A stretch of DNA of 64,000 nt from an uncultured Duncaniella sp. (GCA_910578515.1 CAJTQR010000005.1:186001-250000); one strand, 5' to 3'; shown: positions 35,402 through 45,515, numbered from the stretch's first letter. Program-made: numbers and translations. The notes: generated by a model from the letters alone, not told the origin.

Positions 35402-38335
35402 TTATTGTACTTCTTGATTTTCGTCGTCCGGTCTTTCCATGTCGGCAATAGCGACACTTACTTTCGAATCGGCACATCCGTAATAGAGGTAAAATTTACC
35501 GGAGAATGCAGCAAGGCCTTCCACAAATACAGTCCCATCTTTGTATTGTCCACTTTTCTCGAAATCAGCTTCCGGTTTGAAGAATGGGGCATCAAGTCGG
35601 TCAATCATTCTAAGTGGGTCACCGCTGTCCATAAGCATCTGACCTGCGCAGTAGGCACCTGCCGGATATTGCTTGTCGCCATGTTTGTAATCGTTCTTAC
35701 CATTGTAAATCAATACGATTCCATCCTTAGTGCGTATGGCTGGTGGTCCGCATTCTGTCATCTGGCTGTCGAAGTATCCCTTGCGCGGAGTGGCAATGCG
35801 GAGCAAATCACCATTTTTATTTAGCACTGGGTACCAATCAATTAGATTCTCAGAGGTAGCTGCATGCACAGCATACTCTCCCCAATACATAAAGTATTTA
35901 CCATCTACTTTATCAATCACCAGTTTGCCATCTTTTATTTTTGTAAGTATTGATGCGGATTTATTAGCCATTCGTGTAAATCGACCGTCGTATGCCTTTT
36001 CAAAGGCAAGTCCATGCTTGGTCCAGTGTTTCAAATCTTTGGAGGTTGCTACAGCGAGACGTGGAGTCTTACGATTCCAGGCAGTGTATAGCATTACATA
36101 CAATCCATCCTCTGTCATGGCAACTCTCGGGTCTTCACATCCTCCGGGGGCTTCAATCTTCTCAAAGTCGCTACGGTCAGGGAAGAGTACGGGCTTGCTT
36201 GATTTTTTTATTGTGACACCATCAGAGCTCTCTGCATAGCCGATGCGAGATGTTCTTTTGCCGATTCCATGCCCGGATTTATCTTCCGCACGGTAGAGAA
36301 TCACTATTTTCCCATCTTTTACAGTAGCGGCAGGATTGAATGTGTCGCCCTCTTCCCATTTTACTTTTTCTTTTCGCATTGGGCAATTAAAGGTAGAGAG
36401 GGAAGGCTCAATGATAGGGTTGACATTCTCAGGGCGTTCGAATGGTCCAAGAACCCAAGTCTTGTCTGTATCGTCCTTTGAGATTCGGGAGTAAATTTCG
36501 CTGAGTACTTCTCTTCGGGTACTTTTCCCAATACTTGTTTTAGGGCGGAATCCACATAACGCTGACCACTGATGCAGGGTGGTTTCGTCAATGGGCAATT
36601 GTAAGTTGGCATCCCATTCTGGCAGATATCCGCGGAGACCCATGTATTGCGACAATTTGAAGTCAGAATCGCCTGGGCGGATGTCGCGGAAATATATTAG
36701 TGTAGCCTTCTGTGCTATGAGCGAATCCTGTAGCTCGTGTATATCTACATTTTGCACAGAGGTATTACGGTCGATAGCCAGCGATGCCGTTATCCCGGCA
36801 GCTTGTCCAAGCGCGCTCCAGCAAGGTTCCATGCGTAGGGTGGAAAATCCAATATGTGAACCTGATACAGGAACTGGTAGCATCAAGTTACTTATATTTT
36901 TAGGAAGAATAACACCTAAGGGAACAGTATATACAGCCGTAGGATAGCTTATAAAACCGTCGAGATGTACTCGTCCTGGTTCGCGCTTACGTGCAGCATG
37001 TGAGTCAAGCGCGTAATGACTTGCAGTGATGCTTGATAGATGTAGTGGTGGACGTTTACCTGTTTCTACCGGTAACGCATCCTTGGCGGTGAAGAAATAG
37101 ACACCCTCGAAGCGTCTCCCTTCGCGTACATATACTTGGCGCGGGAAATGGTTATTATCCTCATACTCATCTTTTGCAAGTCCCCATTCCGCAACGGCTT
37201 TACGGAAATGCTCAGGCAGTTCTACGTCGTTCTGTGCGAACCATAGTAGTCCTAAGGTGTAATCTTTCAAACGCTGTGCGAATTTATCTCTCCAGTCCCA
37301 TGAAGAGGTAGGCCAAGCCCAATTTTCCTCCGGCAGGTCAGTAGAGATGAACGCTGCATGTTGATTATTGCCGTCTATCTTCTGGTTGGGAAGCTTTACA
37401 ATGCTGCTTAGCTTCCGGATACCCCAGTTGTCACCTGGCAATTTGGTCGGATTTCCTGCTGCGATATGTCTGCGGTTATTCTCCATCATCTCTTCAGTGA
37501 CATTTTGCATTACACGGTTGGTATTCTTACCGGTCCACACATCCTCTATCAGTGAGATATAATCTTCACGGTTATATGTGCTTGGTTTTGTGATTTCTAC
37601 ACGATTTGTGGGGTCATTAGTAAGGCATAGACGGTAGTTATATGCCTGAATAGCATTGTCCCTTTCGCCGGTACTTCCTTCGGCAGGTAGACTTTTCCAA
37701 TATTCATATGTCCTTCCGGCCCCCGGTTCATTAAACTCCTCTTTGCTCTCCCTGCCTACCCGAAATGCTACACCAGCGGCAGCCCCCAAGTCGCCTTCAT
37801 AGGTGGCATCAATGAATATTTTCCCTATGTAGCGTTCTGAAGCTCCTGTCTCGCGGTTGATAACATCAATGTTTTGTATTACTCCATTCTGGATTTCTAT
37901 ATTGGATGGAGCAGTATCGAATTGTCTCATTAGCAGGACGGTTATCTTATCTTTATGCTCGGATAGCATCTCGGCGTATATCTCGGATGCAACTGAGGGC
38001 TCGAAGTGGAATCCATCGCTGCAATCTTTCACCTGCTGGGAGTGAGCTCCATAACGATTGATATAGTGTTGTTTCACTCTGTCTGTGAACTCCTTGAAAA
38101 GTCCAGTTGTAGCTTCCCTTGTTGCAATATCGGTAGCTCCCAGGCCGTTAGCTGGAAGCCCACCTATATGTTTGGTCCTTTCAAGGATTACAGAGGTCTT
38201 TCCCTGACGAGCTGCAGCAATAGCCGCCATGATGCCACCGGGATTTCCGCCTACAATCACCACATCATATTTGTTTTGGGCATGTATACCCATACAAAGA
38301 TGAATAAGTATGATAAGTATATGTAATCTTTTCAC
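35402..38335 (-). CDS. Secreted FAD-dependent oxidoreductase fused to a GH130-type glycosidase/phosphorylase
   Basis: 977 residues, GTG start, signal peptide about 1-20 (ending GIHAQ). Residues 23-560 form an FAD-oxidoreductase of the FAD_oxidored type: dinucleotide motif VIVGGNPGG (27-35), ERTKHIGG, FIDATYEGDLGAAAG and the C-terminal FAD-contact region MEPCWSALGQAAG. After a linker, about 650-970 form a GH130-like five-bladed propeller: GDTFNPAATVKDGKIVILYR, GGCEDPRVAM (about 730), ECGPPAIRTKDGIVLIYNG and VEGLAAFSGKFYLYYGCAD. GH130 members act on beta-mannosides by phosphorolysis or hydrolysis. The reading frame is continuous through the junction. It is the second gene of the GH2 operon. The combined function is unknown. 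Confidence 0.85.
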   Translation of the reverse strand: MKRLHILIILIHLCMGIHAQNKYDVVIVGGNPGGIMAAIAAARQGKTSVILERTKHIGGLPANGLGATDIATREATTGLFKEFTDRVKQHYINRYGAHSQQVKDCSDGFHFEPSVASEIYAEMLSEHKDKITVLLMRQFDTAPSNIEIQNGVIQNIDVINRETGASERYIGKIFIDATYEGDLGAAAGVAFRVGRESKEEFNEPGAGRTYEYWKSLPAEGSTGERDNAIQAYNYRLCLTNDPTNRVEITKPSTYNREDYISLIEDVWTGKNTNRVMQNVTEEMMENNRRHIAAGNPTKLPGDNWGIRKLSSIVKLPNQKIDGNNQHAAFISTDLPEENWAWPTSSWDWRDKFAQRLKDYTLGLLWFAQNDVELPEHFRKAVAEWGLAKDEYEDNNHFPRQVYVREGRRFEGVYFFTAKDALPVETGKRPPLHLSSITASHYALDSHAARKREPGRVHLDGFISYPTAVYTVPLGVILPKNISNLMLPVPVSGSHIGFSTLRMEPCWSALGQAAGITASLAIDRNTSVQNVDIHELQDSLIAQKATLIYFRDIRPGDSDFKLSQYMGLRGYLPEWDANLQLPIDETTLHQWSALCGFRPKTSIGKSTRREVLSEIYSRISKDDTDKTWVLGPFERPENVNPIIEPSLSTFNCPMRKEKVKWEEGDTFNPAATVKDGKIVILYRAEDKSGHGIGKRTSRIGYAESSDGVTIKKSSKPVLFPDRSDFEKIEAPGGCEDPRVAMTEDGLYVMLYTAWNRKTPRLAVATSKDLKHWTKHGLAFEKAYDGRFTRMANKSASILTKIKDGKLVIDKVDGKYFMYWGEYAVHAATSENLIDWYPVLNKNGDLLRIATPRKGYFDSQMTECGPPAIRTKDGIVLIYNGKNDYKHGDKQYPAGAYCAGQMLMDSGDPLRMIDRLDAPFFKPEADFEKSGQYKDGTVFVEGLAAFSGKFYLYYGCADSKVSVAIADMERPDDENQEVQ

Positions 38336-38372
38336 AATATTACTTTTTTTAGTAGTGCTGTCCGTTGACTAT

Positions 38373-41072
38373 CTACTTTAGTTTAAACATTTTTTTAGAT
38401 ATATTCCATCCCTTAAGTACGAGATGTAGACCATTATCCAGGTTATTTTCAGCGGTCTCAATAGTCACTGTTTTCTTCTCGCCGGGAATAAGAGAGAAGA
38501 AGTTGTCGGAATAGAATGACGGACGCACCGGGCTCATATCATCATCAAGGAATTGCAATTGATTGAAAAACGCGATATTAGATGAGACATTCTTGAGGTT
38601 GATATCAACATAATATCTGTTATCAGCACGGCGTGTCTTGTATGAAATTTTTACGTTTGCCTGTTTGAGTTTATTTATATCTTCAAAACCCGATGTGGTA
38701 GGTCCGGTCAGGGTCTTGCTCCCCTCGTAGCTGTCGTTTGAGCGCCAATAGAAATTGGAACCAATTTCATTGCCTTGTTTATCATGTAATATCAGCTTGA
38801 TGAAATGGACTTGTGATATATTTTTGGGAAAATCAATTGTCAATACGTCGTTGGCGACACCGTCCTCTGGAATGTTGACGGATGTAGATTTCTCAAATAC
38901 TTTTTTACTGTTGATATCAAACACTTGAGCAGTTACTTTGCAGTTGTCGAATTTGGAATAGTAATCATTTACAACCGAGACGGTATTTTTGATGTAATCA
39001 AACTGCGGATGTAATGGCTCGAGAGAGTTTGCTGTGTGATAGAGCGATGCGGTAGGTTCGAGCGACCAGTCCCACATTCTTCCTGCGACCTGTCTAACTG
39101 GACAATTGTGATACCAGAACAGTAAACCGGAGCAGAATCGGTCGCCATAATCGAGTTTGTTGTAATTCCATACTTCCCAAATACTCTTGGAATTCATGGC
39201 TCCAACAAACTGTGCTTTAGTCGCAAACTCATCAATGTCTGATGATTTGCCATAGTGGTTCACCATATCAGTATACATTGTGGACATGAGATGGAAGCCG
39301 TTTCCGTCCAGATAATCCCATACCTCTTTATTTATGGGCCAGAGGTCCTCCTCATCCATCATTTCCTTCAATATCTCCACTGTTGGGAGAGTAGGGGCTC
39401 CATATTCAGGGTTGAAACCATCTACGCGGCTACCTCGTGGAGATGCAGTATTTTCATAATGCTGCATCGGATTTACCTGCTTATATGGGCTTCCGTCGTG
39501 TACGCCATCGCACTCTGACTGCATTTGATAGCCACGAGTGCCATCAAGAGCTTCAATCAGTTCGGGTGTGCCTGTTACTTCGCTGCTTTCGTTGGATGCT
39601 ACATAGTAAGCCAAGGACGGATGATTGCGTATGCGTTTCACTGTAGATGCCACATTGTCAAGGTAATTTCCTCTGTCTGAGGGATGCTTGGTATCGCCTG
39701 TAAGCCAAAATTCCTGCCATACGAGAATACCTAACTCATCGCAAAGCTGATAGAAGTAGTCAGATTCAGCTATGCCACCACCCCAAAGACGTAGCAAGTT
39801 AATGCCTGCTTGACGCGTATAGCGCAATTCTGCATACATACGTTCGTCAGATGAGCGCAGCATTGCTTCCGGAATCCAGTTGGAACCACGGATAAAAAGA
39901 CGCTTACCGTTTACATAGAACACTCGTGAACCGTCAGGCGTGCGGCGGTCGGACGTGATTTCCCGTATACCGAATTTGGTGCTGACAGCGTCACTTTCCA
40001 CTCCGTCAATACTTGCTGTCAACTTAAGTTCATATAGATTTTGCTCTCCTTTGTTAACTGGCCACCATAGGCGTGGATTGTTAATCACCAGTTGAGGAAA
40101 TTCTTCGGGGGTGAAGCTTATCACCTTTTCTTCACCACGCTGTACGGTCACTTTTTTCTCAAATTTGATATTTTCTCCTACAATTTCTCCTTTGATTATG
40201 CAGGTGATTGGTTTGTATCCAGATGTGGCATTAACTACTTCAACAGACACAATTTCATGAGATTTGTCAAATCCTGGTTTTTCCAATTCGGATTTCACAA
40301 ATGGATGACGTAATGCAATCTTATCAGTGGCATACAATGAGACGGGGCGCCAGATACCTGTATTACGGTCTCGGATACCGTCCATGAATGTGAAATCCCA
40401 TCCAACACTCATAAGCATTGTGGTATTAAGTCCGATATTGCCATTGCCACCATTGCGAAACTCGCCTGGTGCTCCCCAGCTTTTTGGTTCGGTACTACCG
40501 GGATTATCTACCGGATATACTTTTATTGCAAGAGTATTCTCTTTGCCGACTTTTACGAAGTCGGTCACATTTATAACGTTCTGTATGAACATCCCTTTTG
40601 TAGAGCCAACGAGTGTCCCGTTGACCCATATCTCCGCACGGTAGTTGATGCCGTCACACTGCAGCCATACAGTCTTTCCCTTCATCCATTCTGGCACCTC
40701 AAATTCTGTGCGGAACCAGTAGGTATAGAAGTCAAGTCCGGCCTTGGAAATATCAGGGATAAGTCCGCTCTCAATCTTATTGTTGAGCCCGTAATAAGGT
40801 TCAGGGTACACTCCGTCATTTACGAGTGAATTAAGCACTGTTCCGGGAACGGTTGCAGGGCGCCATCCTGCGTGGTCGTATTTGCTTGTTGAAATAGTGC
40901 TTCCTGACTCCGTAACATCACCAGCCTTTCTCATGAGCCATTCACTTCCATCTGCCGTGGTGAGGTATACACGGCTGGAATCATTCTTACATTTCTCCGT
41001 TACTCCTGCAAACAGATTCACGCAGGTAATTGCTGTCAGAATTATAGACAGGCATATTCGTTTAAGGTACAT
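38373..41072 (-). CDS. GH2 exo-beta-glycosidase (mannosidase/glucosaminidase-like), secreted
   Basis: 899 residues from the ATG at 41072, with a signal peptide ending NLFAG. Sugar-binding sandwich domain first (VWLQCDGINYRAEIWVNGTL), an immunoglobulin-like domain, then the TIM barrel: GSNWIPEAMLRSSDERMY, GINLLRLWGGGIAESDYFY, YYVASNESSEV (acid/base glutamate, about 494) and GFNPEYGAPTLP (candidate nucleophile glutamate, about 556). The layout matches the beta-mannosidase/exo-beta-glucosaminidase branch of GH2 rather than LacZ-type galactosidases. It is the first gene of the operon, with a -7 box and two TGAGAC elements upstream. Confidence 0.88.
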   Translation of the reverse strand: MYLKRICLSIILTAITCVNLFAGVTEKCKNDSSRVYLTTADGSEWLMRKAGDVTESGSTISTSKYDHAGWRPATVPGTVLNSLVNDGVYPEPYYGLNNKIESGLIPDISKAGLDFYTYWFRTEFEVPEWMKGKTVWLQCDGINYRAEIWVNGTLVGSTKGMFIQNVINVTDFVKVGKENTLAIKVYPVDNPGSTEPKSWGAPGEFRNGGNGNIGLNTTMLMSVGWDFTFMDGIRDRNTGIWRPVSLYATDKIALRHPFVKSELEKPGFDKSHEIVSVEVVNATSGYKPITCIIKGEIVGENIKFEKKVTVQRGEEKVISFTPEEFPQLVINNPRLWWPVNKGEQNLYELKLTASIDGVESDAVSTKFGIREITSDRRTPDGSRVFYVNGKRLFIRGSNWIPEAMLRSSDERMYAELRYTRQAGINLLRLWGGGIAESDYFYQLCDELGILVWQEFWLTGDTKHPSDRGNYLDNVASTVKRIRNHPSLAYYVASNESSEVTGTPELIEALDGTRGYQMQSECDGVHDGSPYKQVNPMQHYENTASPRGSRVDGFNPEYGAPTLPTVEILKEMMDEEDLWPINKEVWDYLDGNGFHLMSTMYTDMVNHYGKSSDIDEFATKAQFVGAMNSKSIWEVWNYNKLDYGDRFCSGLLFWYHNCPVRQVAGRMWDWSLEPTASLYHTANSLEPLHPQFDYIKNTVSVVNDYYSKFDNCKVTAQVFDINSKKVFEKSTSVNIPEDGVANDVLTIDFPKNISQVHFIKLILHDKQGNEIGSNFYWRSNDSYEGSKTLTGPTTSGFEDINKLKQANVKISYKTRRADNRYYVDINLKNVSSNIAFFNQLQFLDDDMSPVRPSFYSDNFFSLIPGEKKTVTIETAENNLDNGLHLVLKGWNISKKMFKLK

Positions 41073-41156
41073 GACAAAATTACTCTTTTTAATTCTATAC
41101 GGATTCAAATTGTTTGCATGATTTAAGGGTGGAAATCATTGTTGTTTTCCCGGTAG

Positions 41157-41262
41157 CAAATTTACTCTCTTACGTGCTTATAATTCAGTCCGGACGTCTC
41201 ATTAAATGGAAATTTCATCCCAAAAAAGTCTGAGATTTCTGTCTTGCGGCACAAAAGTCTCA
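41157..41262 (-). promoter_or_regulatory. GH2 operon promoter with two candidate HTCS sites
   Basis: Minus-strand -7 box TAAATTTG at 41164-41157 without a good -33. TGAGAC hexamers lie at 41201-41196 (31 bp above the box) and 41262-41257. A related TCAGAC lies at 41233-41228. The 31-bp distance is 21 bp, two helical turns, shorter than at the SusC and HTCS promoters. Confidence 0.5.
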
Positions 41263-41275
41263 TTATGTGAGCGGT

Positions 41276-44200
41276 TTATACAAAGTCCTTGGGTAGTACA
41301 CCAAACTGCTTGAGGAAACACTTGGTGAAATATGACGAGGTGTTGAATCCTACCATGTAACAGATTTCGTTTATGCGGTATTCTTTTGACTTCAGCAATT
41401 GCGCGGCACGTTTCAGTCGTTCCACCCTAAGATACTCCTTTGGAGTGAGGTCGAGTACTCCCTGCACCTTACGGTAAAAGCTTGAACGGCTCATGTTGAA
41501 GCTATCTGCCATGTCATAGATATTGAATTCTTGATTTGCAAGATTAGCCTGGATGATTTCATCGAGTTTCTTGATGAATTCTTCATCTGCTTTTGAAAGC
41601 GCCATGGTGCTAACTTCGGCATAAGGGGAATTGGCAAATTCGCGCCGCAACTTTTCTCGACTGTTAATGAGGTTAGCCACGACTGCCAGCAGATAGCTCG
41701 ACGAGAATGGCTTTTCGATGTAGGAATCGGCTCCAAGCTCCATGCCCTCAATTTTCGATTGTACATTTGTCTTGGCTGTAAGTAGCACAACTGGGATATG
41801 GCTGTATCCTATGTTCGACTTGATGGTTCGACATAGCTCAAATCCATCCATCACAGGCATCACGACATCGCTAACTACGAGATTTACAAATTTGCTTTCG
41901 AGCACTGCAAGCGCCTCTTCTCCGTTACATGCTGTGAACACCTGATAGTGCTGTGCGAACTGACGACGCACGAATTCTCTCACTTCATCGTTATCTTCAA
42001 CCACCAGTATGGAGTGTCGGCGCTCCTTGCTCTCACCCTTTTTGACCGTTGTTACAGGTTCGTCAGACTCATCCTGACCGCTGATTTCGTCAATAGCTTC
42101 ATGTGTGACTGTGGCTTCGTTGGAAGCATCAAATTCAAGCACAGATTCTTGTTTAATAGGCATGGTAAGAATGAAGCAATTGTTCTCAACTGACGTATTC
42201 ATTTCCAAAGAACCATTGTGAAGTTCAGCCAATGAACGCGACAATGCCAATCCAATTCCGGTACCAGGGGTAAGTTGGTTGGACTGCTTATCGTTGAAGC
42301 GTACAAATGGTTTGAAAATATCATCACGAACTGCAAGAGGTATAATTGTACCGTCATTCTCGGTCACAATCTTGAATTCCTGCCGCTCTTGGTTCACAGT
42401 CAGTGTGACATGCAGATAAGTGGCGGCATATTTAACCCCATTATTCAGTAGATTGCTGAGTATCTTAGTGAATGCTTCACGGTTTATATGCGCATATATG
42501 GAATATTCGGGTAGATTCAGTGTGAAATCGAGGTTCTTCTGGCGAGCCACAGTCATGAACCGCATGTATGTCTCTCTAACTATTTCAGTCAGGTCACATT
42601 TGGCGAAATTGATACTGAAACCTTTGCTCTCAACCTTTCGGAAATCAAGAAGTTGATTAGTGAGATTGAGCAGACGGTCAGTATTGTGTCGCATTATATT
42701 GAGGTCGTCATGAGTCTCGGAATCGAGGTTCTTATTATGCAGAATATTTTCAAGTGGTCCTTTTATAAGAGTAAGGGGTGTGCGGATTTCATGTGCGACA
42801 CTTGTGAAGAAATCTATTTTGGCAATATAGATTTCAGTTTCCTTTTCATGTTCGAATTTTTCAAGCTGCTGTTTGCGTAAACGTTCAGCACGTTGACGGA
42901 AATATCTTACAGTCAAGATTGTTGCAGCAATTATAATGATGCCGTAGAGTATATATGCCCATGTGGAGAGATAGAACGGAGGAAGTATACGTATGCGTAG
43001 GTTATACTCCTCGGTGTTCTCCTGAGTATCGGCATTTATCATTTTCATACGGAACTTGTAATCTCCATGCCCAAGATTGGAATAGGTGACTATCGGGCTT
43101 TCTCCAAGCTCTATCCAGTTGGAGTCAAATCCGTCGAGACGATACATAAGCCTGTCCTTCCGGAGCTTTTGGAAATTGAGTGACCCAATCTTCAGCGAAA
43201 ATGAATTTTGATTGGCATCAAGTGTTATTTGGTCGGAATAGGTTATGCTTTTATCCAGCGGGGAGTCCTTCTCATAGGGATAAATTTCCTTGTTGAATAG
43301 TAGGAAATCGGTTATCACGAGGGATGGTTTTGTGTTTTCCTCAAAAAATGTGTCGGGATTGAACACCACGAACCCATCAAGGCTTCCGAGATATATGTCG
43401 CCGTTCTTATCCTTAAAGCTTGATTTATAGTTGAATTGGTTGTCAAGTAGACCGTTGGACGTAGTGTATATTTTCGACTGCTTTAACTCGGGGTCGAATT
43501 TTACAAGCCCAGTGTTGGATGTAAGCCACAGTTTCCCTTTATTGTCCTCTACCATCTGATATACGATGTCTGTGGGAAGATGGTTGGATGAATTATAGTT
43601 GATGAAACTGTCATTTGCAGCGTCATAGAGTGAGCATCCTCCACCTTGTGTGGTTAGCCAAATCTGTCCGTGCGAATCCTCGAAAGTGCTTAGTACCTTG
43701 TTACTTGCGAGGCTCTCGGGATTAGACTCATCGTGCATATAGTTTTTCCATTTCCGGGAGCTTACATCATAACAATACGCACCATTTACATATGTGGCAA
43801 GCCATAGGTTTCCATTTGAATCTTCCCGGATATCATAAATGAATTTTCCCGTCAGCTCTTTTATACATTCAAAGCTGTCGGTCTGTTTATTATATTTGAG
43901 TAGTCCGAACATGGTTCCTACCAGCACATCGCCGGTAGTGGTACGACAGATTGAGAACACACTGTTGTCAATCAGCGAACCTGCCTTTCCGTCGTTTGTA
44001 TAGGTTCTTACTATCTGCGCTGTATTGGTATCGATTATTTTTAGACCCTTTGAAAATGTGCCTACCCATAGCTTATCGTCTACTATGCATAGTCCTTGAA
44101 TATTGGAAAAGGAGCTACTTGGCTCAAAAAATGAAAACTCTTTAGTGGTAGGGTTATAGCGAGTCAAGCCCCCATCTTCGGTGCCAATCCACAATAGCCC

Positions 44201-45319
44201 ATTTTTATCTTTACAGAATTCGCGCACCCTCTGACCGTGCAACCCTTTAGCTCCGGCGTCCTGCGAAAATGGATAGTGCTTCTCAAAATAGGTGTCAGTC
44301 GAGGCGAGGAAGTCAATTCCACCGAAATATGAGCCTACCCATATTCCTCCGTCTCTGTCCTCATATAGCGAGTAGATTGCGTTATCTGATAGGGAGTAGG
44401 AATCGTTTAGCGAACTGGTCAGGTGCTTGAATCCATTATTATGGAAATTGTAAATATAGATACCTGACTCAGCTCCAATCCATAGTTCGTCATCAGAACT
44501 TATTAGTAGTTCTCTGCCAAATATACTCTCGCCCGACTCATCAGTGCTGAGCAGACGTTGCAAATTACCGGAGGTGAGGTTGAGTTTTTGTATGCCATTG
44601 CGGATAGAGCTTATGTAAAGACAATTGTAAGCTCCGGGTATAATCTTCATGATTACATCGTCCTTGAAAACTTCCTTTCGCTCCCCAGGAGTGGTATACG
44701 GAGTCAACTTTGTAAGTTCTGAATCGGCATGGTAAAGACCGCTGCCGTAGAAGCCTATCCATAGTCTTCCGCTGTTGTCAGCTACGAAACATTGCACGTT
44801 GGAGTTGATCCCTTCAAATTTGAAATTCCTAAGTATACCCGAAGCAGTGTCGAAGCTATATAGTCCTTCGGTCTCTACAGCTAACCATATTCGTCCGTTG
44901 CGGTCTCCGCTTATTGCTGTGACCGTATGTTCCATCATTCCGCTGTTGCCAGTTACCTCGCTTATCGGAGTAAATGTATTACGTTCCGGATTGTATATAT
45001 AGGTCCCAGCATCTGTTCCCACCCAAATCTTTCCGGTGGTGTCCTCATAAAGACAGGTGATGAAGTTGTTTCCTATGCTGTGGGAATTTCCACGTTCTTT
45101 CTTGAATGTCACGAACGAGGAACCGTCGTAACGAGCCAGCCCCCATTTGGTGCCAAAATACATGAACCCCTTTTTGTCTTGCAAGATTGCGTTGACAGTT
45201 GTCTGAGGTAAACCGTCGGTCATCCCGAGATTTTTAAAATAGTAGTTTTTTGCCGATGCTTGTATGCATGTGAAAGCTACACATATCAGAAGTGAGATGG
45301 TAATTATCTTTTCCCTCAT
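41276..45319 (-). CDS. Hybrid two-component system regulator (HTCS) of the PUL
   Basis: 1347 residues with sensor and regulator in one membrane protein. Signal peptide about 1-23. Two seven-bladed propellers of Reg_prop repeats (about 28-660, e.g. GKIWVGTDAGTYIYN, GLLWIGTEDGGLTRYN) and a Y_Y_Y domain form the periplasmic sugar sensor. One membrane segment lies at about 785-805. The kinase has AHEIRTPL (about 843) and GTGIGLALSRSLAELHNG. The receiver has VVEDNDE and VVSDVVMPVMDG (about 1148). The C-terminal AraC helix-turn-helix (about 1240-1347) contains MSRSSFYRKVQG and VGFNTSSYFTKCFLKQFG. It should bind the inducing oligosaccharide directly and activate the two downstream operons. Confidence 0.96.
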   Translation of the reverse strand: MREKIITISLLICVAFTCIQASAKNYYFKNLGMTDGLPQTTVNAILQDKKGFMYFGTKWGLARYDGSSFVTFKKERGNSHSIGNNFITCLYEDTTGKIWVGTDAGTYIYNPERNTFTPISEVTGNSGMMEHTVTAISGDRNGRIWLAVETEGLYSFDTASGILRNFKFEGINSNVQCFVADNSGRLWIGFYGSGLYHADSELTKLTPYTTPGERKEVFKDDVIMKIIPGAYNCLYISSIRNGIQKLNLTSGNLQRLLSTDESGESIFGRELLISSDDELWIGAESGIYIYNFHNNGFKHLTSSLNDSYSLSDNAIYSLYEDRDGGIWVGSYFGGIDFLASTDTYFEKHYPFSQDAGAKGLHGQRVREFCKDKNGLLWIGTEDGGLTRYNPTTKEFSFFEPSSSFSNIQGLCIVDDKLWVGTFSKGLKIIDTNTAQIVRTYTNDGKAGSLIDNSVFSICRTTTGDVLVGTMFGLLKYNKQTDSFECIKELTGKFIYDIREDSNGNLWLATYVNGAYCYDVSSRKWKNYMHDESNPESLASNKVLSTFEDSHGQIWLTTQGGGCSLYDAANDSFINYNSSNHLPTDIVYQMVEDNKGKLWLTSNTGLVKFDPELKQSKIYTTSNGLLDNQFNYKSSFKDKNGDIYLGSLDGFVVFNPDTFFEENTKPSLVITDFLLFNKEIYPYEKDSPLDKSITYSDQITLDANQNSFSLKIGSLNFQKLRKDRLMYRLDGFDSNWIELGESPIVTYSNLGHGDYKFRMKMINADTQENTEEYNLRIRILPPFYLSTWAYILYGIIIIAATILTVRYFRQRAERLRKQQLEKFEHEKETEIYIAKIDFFTSVAHEIRTPLTLIKGPLENILHNKNLDSETHDDLNIMRHNTDRLLNLTNQLLDFRKVESKGFSINFAKCDLTEIVRETYMRFMTVARQKNLDFTLNLPEYSIYAHINREAFTKILSNLLNNGVKYAATYLHVTLTVNQERQEFKIVTENDGTIIPLAVRDDIFKPFVRFNDKQSNQLTPGTGIGLALSRSLAELHNGSLEMNTSVENNCFILTMPIKQESVLEFDASNEATVTHEAIDEISGQDESDEPVTTVKKGESKERRHSILVVEDNDEVREFVRRQFAQHYQVFTACNGEEALAVLESKFVNLVVSDVVMPVMDGFELCRTIKSNIGYSHIPVVLLTAKTNVQSKIEGMELGADSYIEKPFSSSYLLAVVANLINSREKLRREFANSPYAEVSTMALSKADEEFIKKLDEIIQANLANQEFNIYDMADSFNMSRSSFYRKVQGVLDLTPKEYLRVERLKRAAQLLKSKEYRINEICYMVGFNTSSYFTKCFLKQFGVLPKDFV

Positions 45320-45358
45320 TTTTTATCCTATACGCTTGGTTTCTACAAGTTACTATTG

Positions 45359-45424
45359 CAAAATTAATTCTGACGTGGCAAAATAGATAGAACAAACTTG
45401 TCAAATAATGCCATTTTTGTCTCA
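45359..45424 (-). promoter_or_regulatory. HTCS gene promoter with candidate autoregulatory site
   Basis: Minus-strand -7 box TAATTTTG at 45366-45359; TGAGAC at 45424-45419, 52 bp upstream, identical to the SusC promoter spacing. This suggests that the regulator also controls its own gene. Confidence 0.5.
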
Positions 45425-45515
45425 AAACGCGTGGTATGTCTGTGTTATCGAATCTGTCTGACTAATCCAGTTAATCTGAAATAAGGTATAAATTCGATAG
45501 GATAGATTTTTTCGA

